From NCBI RefSeq assembly GCF_008017805.1, contig NZ_VRTT01000052.1, positions 1-53,439 of the forward strand: DNA of 53,439 bases, read 5' to 3'. The DNA is from Paenibacillus sp. N3.4 (GTDB taxonomy: Bacteria > Bacillota > Bacilli > Paenibacillales > NBRC-103111). The translations under genes and the position numbers were made by a program. Shown here piece by piece: positions 46,274 through 53,439 of this stretch (the stretch's first letter is position 1; each line of letters opens with the position of its first letter). The notes beneath the pieces were generated by a model that saw nothing but the letters and a program-made list of their open reading frames with translations, had not been told where the DNA came from and searched no databases.

Positions 46274-48187
46274 ATGGAGATCAAAGTAACTTTGCCGGAT
46301 GGAACAATTAGGAGGTACCAACAAGGCACCACCATCGAACAAGTGGCGGAATCTATCAGTTCTGGCTTGAAAAAAAGTGCTGTTGCTGGAAAGATCAACG
46401 GAAAACTCGTGGATCTTAACCACCCGATCGAGCGTGATAGCCTCATTGAAATTGTTACGCTTGAAAGCAAAGACGGATTGGAGATATATCGACACAGTAC
46501 GGCGCATTTAATGGCTCAAGCCATTAAACGTATCTATGGAGTTAAATCCGTCAAGCTCGGAATTGGTCCGGTCATAGAAGACGGGTTCTACTATGACATC
46601 GATATAGAAAAACCGCTTTCTATTGATGATCTTTTCCGTATTGAAAAAGAAATGGAAAAAATTATACAAGAAAACGCTCCTATTGTTCGCCGGGTCGTCA
46701 GCCGGTCAGATGCGATTCAAACGTTTGAGGAACTTGAAGAACCGCTAAAGTTGGAACTAATTCACGACCTGCCGGAGGACACTGAGCTTACGATTTATGA
46801 TCAAGGTGAATTTTTCGACCTATGTCGAGGACCACACCTTCCCTCTACGGGGCGAGTTAAGGCATTTAAACTGTTGAATGTGGCGGGGGCTTACTGGCGG
46901 GGAGACTCTAATAATAAAATGCTGCAGCGTATTTATGGGACTTCCTTTCCGAAGAAATCCCAACTGGAAGAACATTTACATGTTCTCGAGGAAGCAAAAA
47001 AGCGTGATCACCGCAAGCTTGGCAAAGAACTTGAATTGTTTATGTTCTCTGAAGAAGCACCTGGGATGCCTTTTTATCTTCCTAAAGGTATGACTATTCG
47101 CACAGAGCTTGAAAACTTCGCGCGAGAAATTCAAAGACAGCGGGATTACGATGAAGTGCGCACACCTCTGATGATGAACAATCGAATTTGGGAGGAATCC
47201 GGGCACTGGGATCATTACAAAGATAACATGTACTTCACCCAAGTTGATGAAACGCAGTTTGCACTTAAGCCTATGAATTGTCCAGGCCACATGCTCATTT
47301 TCAAAAATAGCTTACACTCCTATCGAGAATTGCCTATACGCCTTTCGGAATTTGGCCAAGTACACCGCCATGAATTTTCCGGAGCACTGAACGGGATGAT
47401 GCGTGTTCGTACATTCTGTCAAGACGATGCTCATCTTTTCGTTTTACCTGAGCAAATCGAGGTTGAAATAAGCCGAGTCATTGACTTGATTGGCTATGTT
47501 TATCAAGTTTTTGGTTTTGAATACAAGATCGAGCTCTCTACACGTCCGGACGATTATATGGGTTCGGAAGAACTATGGGATCAGGCCGAAAAATCGTTGC
47601 AGAATGTCTTGGATAACCGCGGCATTGCGTATCGTGTGAATGAAGGCGATGGAGCCTTCTATGGTCCAAAGATCGATTTTCATATCCTAGATGCGCTCAA
47701 GCGGAGCTGGCAATGTGGGACGATTCAACTAGATTTCCAGATGCCTGAAAAATTTGACCTTACTTACATCGGCGAGGATAACCAAAAGCATCGGCCTGTC
47801 GTTATTCACCGAGCAGTTTATGGATCGATTGATCGATTTATCGGTATTTTAACCGAACATTTTGCTGGTGCTTTCCCACTGTGGCTTGCTCCTGTCCAAG
47901 CAAAGCTATTGCCTGTCTCAGAGAACTATATCGATTACGCTTTTCAAGTGAAGAAATCATTAGAAGAGGCTGGTATACGTGTTGAAATAGATGCAAGAAA
48001 CGAAAAACTTGGATACAAAATCCGAGAAGCACAGCTAAAAAAGATGCCGTATATGCTGGTACTCGGTGAAAATGAGAAAATTTCCGGCAGTGTGTCTGTG
48101 AGAAAACATGGTGGAGATGACCTTGGTTCAATAAGTATCCAAGCGATTATTAACCAAATGAATGAAGAAATTCATAGCAAAAGATAA
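46274..48187 (+). CDS. thrS: Threonyl-tRNA synthetase
   Basis: A 637-residue class II synthetase of normal length, with RBS GGAGG upstream. Order: TGS domain (residues about 1-63, TLPDGTIRRYQQGT), the editing/second additional domain with HSTAHLMAQA (HxxxH), the catalytic core with motif 2 region (RVRTFCQDDAHLF) and zinc-type residues (PMNCPGHM, the Cys; later His residues), motif 3, and the C-terminal anticodon-binding domain (about 535-635, with VEIDARNEKLGYKIREAQ). It charges tRNA-Thr; the preceding T-box fits. B. subtilis has two such genes (thrS and thrZ), so a second copy elsewhere is possible. Confidence 0.97.
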   Translation: MEIKVTLPDGTIRRYQQGTTIEQVAESISSGLKKSAVAGKINGKLVDLNHPIERDSLIEIVTLESKDGLEIYRHSTAHLMAQAIKRIYGVKSVKLGIGPVIEDGFYYDIDIEKPLSIDDLFRIEKEMEKIIQENAPIVRRVVSRSDAIQTFEELEEPLKLELIHDLPEDTELTIYDQGEFFDLCRGPHLPSTGRVKAFKLLNVAGAYWRGDSNNKMLQRIYGTSFPKKSQLEEHLHVLEEAKKRDHRKLGKELELFMFSEEAPGMPFYLPKGMTIRTELENFAREIQRQRDYDEVRTPLMMNNRIWEESGHWDHYKDNMYFTQVDETQFALKPMNCPGHMLIFKNSLHSYRELPIRLSEFGQVHRHEFSGALNGMMRVRTFCQDDAHLFVLPEQIEVEISRVIDLIGYVYQVFGFEYKIELSTRPDDYMGSEELWDQAEKSLQNVLDNRGIAYRVNEGDGAFYGPKIDFHILDALKRSWQCGTIQLDFQMPEKFDLTYIGEDNQKHRPVVIHRAVYGSIDRFIGILTEHFAGAFPLWLAPVQAKLLPVSENYIDYAFQVKKSLEEAGIRVEIDARNEKLGYKIREAQLKKMPYMLVLGENEKISGSVSVRKHGGDDLGSISIQAIINQMNEEIHSKR

Positions 48188-48256
48188 TACCATCGTCCAA
48201 TTCATATCCGTCTATGTGGCGGATATGAATTGGATTTTGGAATAGGGGGAATGGCA

Positions 48257-49455
48257 TTGAAGCCGGATAAGAAAGACTGTTTAACCACGGGGCAAATGGC
48301 TAAGCAAACAGGCTTAACTTTAAGAACTTTAAGATATTACGATCAGATCGGCTTGCTGAGCCCTTCACAACATGATCATCGATCTAAACGCTTGTATGAA
48401 AAGAAAGATATGATGAAGCTGCAAAAAATTCAGACATTAAAATATATCGGCTTATCCCTGGATATTATCAAAAACATGATGAATGATGATTCTTTACCTG
48501 AGCAGGACTTACGACGTTCTTTGACTATGCAAAAAGAAATTTTGTTGCAAAAGACAGCCCATATGCAATATGTAGTTAGAGCAATTAATGAAGCCATGGA
48601 CATCCTTGTTGAGAAGAATGAAGAGATAGACTGGAAAAGCTTGGCTGGTCTTATCCAAGCCGTAAATATAGAGCAAGATTGGGTTGAACAGTACCAAACA
48701 GCCTCTAGGCTGCAAGCAAGAATCGACTTCTACGATAAGTTCAGTATGAATAACGTCGGATGGCATCGTTGGTTTTTTGAACATTTAAAGGACAAGCCTG
48801 GACTCAGGATATTAGAGATTGGTTGCGGGATGGTACATTATGGAGCAGAAATATAGATCAAATTCCTGCATCCTGGCATATTACTCTGACTGATCTGTCT
48901 AGCGGAATGTTGGATGATGTTCGTAGAAATATCCGTGAAGCTGACCATCGTTTTAAATTCCTTGTAGCAGATGCCCAAGCCATTCCGTTTCATAATAGTG
49001 AATTCGATGTCGTGATAGCCAACAATATGCTCTATCATGTTCCTGATATTCCAAAAGCTATATCTGAAATCTACAGGGTTATGAAGCCAGACGCGAACTT
49101 TTATGCATCGACTATGAGTAAGAAGCACTTGCAGGAAATCGAGCAAATAGTTACCTCTTTCGATCCTAGTATTAAGGTTTTAGATCCCATTATGGAGCGA
49201 TTTGAATTTGGCAATGGTGATGATATTTTGTCAGCCTGCTTCTCAGAAATAAAACTTATTCGGTATGAGGATCATATGATTGTAAATGACATTCAACCAT
49301 TACTGAATTACATGACTTCAACACCAATGAATGCTAGAAGCATCCTGATTGGATCCAAATTGGATAAATTCAGAACATTTTTACATCAAATCCTTGAGCG
49401 TGATGGCGTTATTCACATAACCAAGGATTCGGGCTTTTTCAATGCAAAGAAATAA
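48257..49455 (+). CDS. MerR regulator fused to SAM methyltransferase, frameshifted
   Basis: About 399 residues when joined. AGGGGGA directly abuts ATG 48251, so TTG 48257 is chosen (spacing 7). N-terminal MerR HTH: LTTGQMAKQTGLTLRTLRYYDQIGLL and a coiled dimerisation helix (to about 120). Then LRILEIGCG begins a class I methyltransferase domain. At 48827-48829 (GGG) one more G gives GCGDGTLW, the SAM-binding loop; the frame continues with LTDLSSGMLDDV, ADAQAIPFHNSEFDVVIANNMLYHV and EIYRVMKPD. Such MerR-methyltransferase fusions occur in Bacillales; effector and methylated molecule are unknown. Confidence 0.87.
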
Positions 49456-49535
49456 TCTTTTTAGATTAAAAATAATGCTTGAAAGTGACGTAACGTAACC
49501 TTATATAATCAGAGAAAGTTAAGGGAGGTTATGTT

Positions 49536-50483
49536 GTGAATACAAATATTCGTATAGTCAAAGAAGAAGTTTTATCTAACAACTGGTATCAGCTAAAGAA
49601 GATTACTTTTATGCAGTTAAAAAAAGATGGTTCATGGGAGACTCAAGCTAGAGAATCCTATGATCGCGGGAATGGTGCCACCATTCTACTATTTAATCGA
49701 GAAAAACAAACGGTCGTTCTAACCCAACAATTTCGAATGCCAACCTATGTGAATGGGAATGAGAGTGGTTTGCTGATCGAGACGTGTGCGGGTTTGTTGG
49801 ACAAAGAAAACGCTGAACAATGTATTTTACGAGAAACGGAAGAAGAGACAGGTTACCGCGTAAGCCACATTGAAAAAATTGGGGAAGCCTACATGTCGCC
49901 AGGTTCAGTGACCGAGATTTTGCATTTTTTTATAGCCGAATATTCTTCCAACATGCAAGTTGGCAAAGGTGGCGGAATAGAGGAAGAGCAAGAAAATATC
50001 GAAGTATTGGAATATTCGTTTGAGAAGGCAATCAGTATGGTACGCAATGGTGAAATCAAGGACGCAAAAACGATCATGTTATTGCAATATGCGCAGATCA
50101 ATAGACTTCTTGAGCCCAAAAGAGCTCTGCATATTTTAATTGCGGGTCCTTATCGCTCTGGAACGGGTGACGATCCGCAGCGGATTCAGACTAATATCAA
50201 TGAGATGAACAAGATAGCCCTACAAGTTTATGAAGCGGGACATTTACCGGTATTAGGAGAATGGTATGCGCTACCTTTGATCGAGCGAGCAGGATCACAG
50301 CATATAGGAGACGATATATTCAATCGACTTTTTCATCCCTCATCGATGCGGTTATTGGAATTCTGTGATGCAGTTCTACGTATCGGAGGTCCTTCACAAG
50401 GAGCCGATGAAATGGTAAGAATAGCCTTAGAAAAAGGCAAGATCATATTCCAAGATATATCAGAAATTCACACCATACATTAA
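49536..50483 (+). CDS. NudK-like Nudix hydrolase fused to a DUF4406-like domain
   Basis: A 315-residue protein with a GTG start 8 bases after AAGGGAGG. Residues 1-193 resemble NudK, the GDP-mannose pyrophosphatase (YDRGNGATILLFN, QQFRMPTYVNGNESG, ETCAGLLD). Its Nudix box, GLLDKENAEQCILRETEEETGY in pieces, keeps RE-TEEE-G, but position 7 is Asn instead of Glu. Residues 196-315 (LHILIAGPYRSG, GHLPVLGEWYALPL, CDAVLRIGGPSQGADEMV) resemble the DUF4406/nucleoside 2-deoxyribosyltransferase fold. The fusion suggests two linked steps on a nucleotide or nucleotide sugar. The substrate is unproven. Confidence 0.85.
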   Translation: MNTNIRIVKEEVLSNNWYQLKKITFMQLKKDGSWETQARESYDRGNGATILLFNREKQTVVLTQQFRMPTYVNGNESGLLIETCAGLLDKENAEQCILRETEEETGYRVSHIEKIGEAYMSPGSVTEILHFFIAEYSSNMQVGKGGGIEEEQENIEVLEYSFEKAISMVRNGEIKDAKTIMLLQYAQINRLLEPKRALHILIAGPYRSGTGDDPQRIQTNINEMNKIALQVYEAGHLPVLGEWYALPLIERAGSQHIGDDIFNRLFHPSSMRLLEFCDAVLRIGGPSQGADEMVRIALEKGKIIFQDISEIHTIH

Positions 50484-50610
50484 TTCGTTCTTTTGTATTT
50501 AACGGATCTATAGGCGTACGGAGGCTTATGTTGCTTGGGGGAAGGTTGTCAATATGAGATAACTATGGCAGTATATAAGCATATAAGTACGACTGGAGGA
50601 TACGAAATTA

Positions 50611-50951
50611 ATGTTAGAATTGCCCAATTGCCCAAAATGTCATTCCGCATACACCTATGAAGATGGTGGGCTTTTTATTTGTCCAGAATGCGCTCATGAG
50701 TGGACTCTAGAAGCGGAAGCTGAAAATATAGAAGGTATGAGGACCATCAGGGATGCGAATGGAAATGTTTTAAATGATGGAGATACGGTAACTGTAATCA
50801 AAGATCTTAAAGTAAAAGGAAGTTCATTAGTCATAAAAATAGGTACTAAAGTAAAAATATACGTTTGATTGATGGAGACCATGATATTGACTGTAAAATT
50901 GACGATTTCGGAGCTATGAAACTAAAATCTGAATTTGTTAAAAAGGCATAA
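50611..50951 (+). CDS. YjdM/PhnA-like zinc-ribbon protein, frameshifted
   Basis: About 113 residues when joined, with RBS GGAGG about 11 bases upstream. The N-terminal zinc ribbon is complete: CPKC (residues 7-10) and CPEC (about 29-32). The PhnA core has DANGNVLNDGDTVTVIKDLKV and GTKVK. At 50853-50857 (AAAAA) one more A would continue as KVK-NIRLIDGDHDIDCKIDDF and end AMKLKSEFVKKA. As given, the first frame ends at 50868 after 85 residues. Despite the old PhnA name, the family role in phosphonate use is not established. Confidence 0.88.
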
Positions 50952-50984
50952 ATGTCGGTTTACTCCAATATGCAGCAAAAAGAA

Positions 50985-51010
50985 ATCCGCGCCTAGCGCG
51001 GGTTTTTTTT
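50985..51010 (+). terminator. Rho-independent terminator
   Basis: Seen: CCGCGC, CTA, GCGCGG followed by eight T. It ends the yjdM transcript. In 51011-51325 I see no convincing gene; TATAAT at about 51282-51287 may be the -10 box for the glycosyltransferase gene. Confidence 0.85.
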
Positions 51011-51325
51011 CTTTATAATTAAGGAAAATCCCAATCCACGGCCATGGAAGGATGTTGAAATATACAAATATATGCTGCGTGTTTTACGCATGGCTTTGAT
51101 GATTTGTCATAAATTGAGAGCATCGAAGAAAAAAGGACAGACAGTTCGAATGTTGAGAATCAAAAATCAGAATCTTGATGCCTTACATCAAACCCGTTTA
51201 AATACTGTCGATTTAAGAAATACTTAATAAACGCTTCACAGAACCTTAATTATTAATGCCTATTATGAAATAGCATAAACTCTATATAATGGTTATGATT
51301 ATACCTGCTATTGGGAGGTTTTAAG

Positions 51326-52417
51326 TTGACTCACTATCCTCGAATCTTAATTCTTACCGCTGGTTATGGAGAAGGGCATCTACTTGCATCCATGGCTTTA
51401 AAAGAACATTTTTTAAAACTTGGCGTTTCATACATACAAATTTTAGATTTGATGAAAGAAGCACATCCTGTGATCAATAAAGTCTCAAGCAGTGTATATC
51501 AGGGAAGCTTTAAAGCAGCTGCATACGGTTTCAATTATTATGGGTGGAGTTATTATATGACTCAGGAAGCTAAGTCCCATAACCCTTTACTTACTGTTTT
51601 GAATCGATTAGGTTATAGGCATCTTAAAGAACTCGTATCCAGCTTTAAACCTGATGTTATCATCAACACATTTCCTTATGGTGCTGCCCCGGCAATTGGT
51701 CGTGCTTTTGGCATTCCAACATACACCATTATCACTGATTATGTTATGCATGCAAGATGGCTCCATCCTCATATAAATAAGTACTATGTGGCGACCAACG
51801 AATTGAAGCGAGATATGTTAAACGCGGGTATATACGAATCCCATATTGAGGTTACAGGGATTCCGGTTCGAGCAGCTTTTGAAAATCATACAGGGAACCA
51901 CGAGAATCAGAAATTGGTCCTATTCTTCGCTACCTCCTCGCATACGATAGAATTAATAGAAGAGCTGGTAAACAAGCTTCAAATTATTGGTGGGTGTCAA
52001 CTTGCCGTTATTTGCGGTAGAAATAAAAAATTGGAACAAATGCTAAACAGCCAATTTCAACATCTCTCTGGAGTCACCATTTATGGATTTGTTGAAAATA
52101 TCAATGTATTAATGGCACAAGCTTCATGTATTATAAGTAAAGCAGGGGGTCTTACATTGGCTGAATCACTTATTCTGCAAGTTCCGGTTTTCATCTATCG
52201 GCCATTCCCTGGTCAAGAAAAAGATAACGCCAATTATTTTTCCCGTAAAGGAGCTGCCGCTATTTCTCATGATATTACTCATTTAACGGAACAAATTGAA
52301 CATTTTTTGACCAACTCTTCTTATGCAAAGCGAATGAAATCACAAATGTCATCTTTACACCAATCAAAAGCTGCCGATACAATTGTGAAAGATATTCTTA
52401 AAAACATGTATGGATAG
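51326..52417 (+). CDS. UgtP-like diacylglycerol glucosyltransferase (GT28)
   Basis: A 363-residue protein; TTG 51326 is chosen because GGGAGG lies 6 bases upstream, unlike the TTG at 51311. N-terminal MGDG-synthase-type domain: ILTAGYGEGHLLASMALKE (Gly/His phosphate loop), DLMKEAHP. C-terminal GT-B half: SKAGGLTLAESLILQVPVFIYRPFPGQEKDNA, which binds the UDP-sugar. Relatives make glucosyl-diacylglycerols that serve as membrane glycolipids and lipoteichoic acid anchors. MurG is a more distant alternative, ruled out by the N-terminal type. The neighbouring polysaccharide deacetylase suggests envelope function. Confidence 0.88.
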   Translation: MTHYPRILILTAGYGEGHLLASMALKEHFLKLGVSYIQILDLMKEAHPVINKVSSSVYQGSFKAAAYGFNYYGWSYYMTQEAKSHNPLLTVLNRLGYRHLKELVSSFKPDVIINTFPYGAAPAIGRAFGIPTYTIITDYVMHARWLHPHINKYYVATNELKRDMLNAGIYESHIEVTGIPVRAAFENHTGNHENQKLVLFFATSSHTIELIEELVNKLQIIGGCQLAVICGRNKKLEQMLNSQFQHLSGVTIYGFVENINVLMAQASCIISKAGGLTLAESLILQVPVFIYRPFPGQEKDNANYFSRKGAAAISHDITHLTEQIEHFLTNSSYAKRMKSQMSSLHQSKAADTIVKDILKNMYG

Positions 52418-52471
52418 GTCAAAGGCCAACTACTCTTTAGGAATTCGCGAGAGTACTTCTTTGGGAAGAGA

Positions 52472-53340
52472 GTGATAGGGTTGAGTACATTAATTTGGTT
52501 CCTTTTCATATTTTTATCGGTATACACCATAATACCTACGCTTATCGTTCGTTTAGGCGGATTTGGCGTTTACACCAAGGGGAAGAAAGCGAATGGAATC
52601 GCTTTAACATTCGACGATGGTCCTGACCCCCAATATACGCCGCATTTACTTGATTTATTGGCAAGATATAAGGTCCAAGCTACATTTTTTGTACTCGGAT
52701 CCAAGGCAGAGAAATACCCGGAATTGATTTTGCGCATACATAAAGAAGGTCATTTGATAGGGATTCACAATTATGTACACTGGGCCAACGCGTTAATGAC
52801 ACCCAAAAAGGTCAAAAAGCAATTAAACGACTCTGTAAAAGCCATTGCAAACATTATTGGCGAAAACCCTATTTATTATCGACCGCCTTGGGGGATCATA
52901 AATATATTCGATCTATTCTTACTGAGGCAATTCCATATGGTTTTATGGTCGCTTATGGTTGGTGACTGGAGAAGCAGCGGTGGAAAGGACCGAATTAGAA
53001 AAAAACTGTTTTCTAAACTGAATAGCAACGAAATCATTTTGCTTCACGATAGCGGTCTGACTTTTGGCGCCGATCAAAATGCTCCGACATATATGCTTGA
53101 AGCTTTAAGTGAATTTCTGGAAGAGTGTAAACGCCGTGAATATATCTTTTTGCGAATTGATAACAAGATGAAATTAGATGGGCTGCGTAAACAAGAACCC
53201 TTGCATCTGCTCAAAAGAATGCTGGTATATGTATGGTTGAAGTGGGAGATGCTTTTTCATTGGTTATTTAAAGTTCAGCCCATAGATCCCAACTGTCAGA
53301 TCTTTTATGTCAGACTATGCAAGTATCATGGGATGACGAT
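52472..53340 (+). CDS. Polysaccharide deacetylase with YkoP-like tail, 3' incomplete
   Basis: GTG 52472 (or TTG 52481) begins a membrane helix (LIWFLFIFLSVYTIIPTLIV) followed by a NodB domain. ALTFDDGPDPQYTPHLLDL gives the catalytic Asp pair, HNYVH the metal His pair, YRPPWG the motif-3 region, and LLHDSG the late His. After residue 250 comes a YkoP-like C-terminal segment (WEMLFHWLFKVQPIDPN). Family enzymes remove acetyl groups from peptidoglycan or other glycans at the cell surface. The coding sense breaks at 53341, where a 99-base repeat begins, so the true end is not in this window. Confidence 0.87.
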
Positions 53341-53439
53341 TTTCTGGAAGAGTGTAAACGCCGTGAATATATCTTTTTGCGAATTGATAACAAGATGAAA
53401 TTAGATGGGCTGCGTAAACAAGAACCCTTGCATCTGCTC
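53114..53439. repeat. 99-bp exact direct repeat at the window end
   Basis: Bases 53341-53439 are identical to 53114-53212, an offset of 227. The repeat starts inside the deacetylase tail and replaces the expected continuation of its coding frame. The window ends exactly where the repeat ends. Either the end of an assembly graph path or a genuine tandem duplication explains it. Confidence 0.95.

Noticed and set aside
6370..50951. Treating the frame-broken genes as true pseudogenes
   Set aside because: Both halves keep conserved motifs, the operons are otherwise intact, and most breaks are single-base homopolymer changes.
51072..51227. 51-codon ORF between the yjdM terminator and the glycosyltransferase gene
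   Set aside because: No ribosome binding site at a usual distance, low complexity basic sequence and no recognisable family; probably chance.

Overview
The window looks like a chromosomal contig of a spore-forming Paenibacillus-type bacterium (Bacillota, Paenibacillaceae). Three things point there: a gerA-type germinant receptor operon, two carbohydrate-uptake clusters each with a YesM/YesN-like two-component pair and CUT1-type ABC transporter parts, and Gram-positive cis-regulators (a magnesium M-box and a threonine T-box). Base composition is mostly AT-rich to balanced, with one clearly GC-richer gene near the left end. No tRNA, rRNA, CRISPR array or insertion sequence was recognised.

Region 1 (1-2.7 kb) is an accessory stretch of small same-strand genes: a membrane protein, an unknown protein, a GC-rich DinB-like protein, a type I toxin-like small ORF with a structured leader, and an SF0329-like protein. 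They are separated by a recurrent roughly 100-bp non-coding element. Region 2 (2.8-8.7 kb) has a lipoprotein with SH3-like repeats and a BsuPI-like domain, then a gerA-gerB-gerC operon. Region 3 (8.9-20.8 kb) is a magnesium and envelope block: promoter, M-box, Cys/His-rich leader ORF, second terminator, mgtA, mgtC, an opposite-strand XRE-DUF1232 regulator, a YtaF-like protein, an OmpR/HK pair, a lipoprotein, an FtsW/SpoVE-type protein, mgtE and uppP.

Region 4 (20.9-45.7 kb) is a large glycan/glycoside utilisation region. Part A is a YesM/YesN pair, a binding protein, two permeases, an FAD oxidoreductase and a large secreted modular glycosidase. Part B is an LplA/B/C-like transporter, a Gfo/Idh/MocA dehydrogenase, a TIM-barrel isomerase/epimerase, a second FAD oxidoreductase, a second YesM/YesN pair, a lipid-anchored FAD oxidoreductase and, convergently, a DUF2334 protein. 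The likely theme is capture and import of an oligosaccharide or glycoside followed by oxidative processing. Region 5 (45.7-53.4 kb) holds T-box-controlled thrS, a MerR-methyltransferase fusion, a NudK-like Nudix fused to a nucleoside-deoxyribosyltransferase-like domain, a YjdM/PhnA-like zinc-ribbon protein, a UgtP-like glycosyltransferase and a polysaccharide deacetylase cut by the contig end.

Eight genes (gerB, mgtA, the first histidine kinase, the glycosidase, an lplB-like permease, the second yesM, the MerR-methyltransferase and yjdM) carry ten apparent reading-frame breaks although both halves remain conserved. Most are explained by loss of one base from a short homopolymer, which suggests sequencing or assembly error more than true gene decay. 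The last 99 bases exactly repeat a segment 227 bp upstream, probably an assembly artefact or an unresolved tandem duplication.
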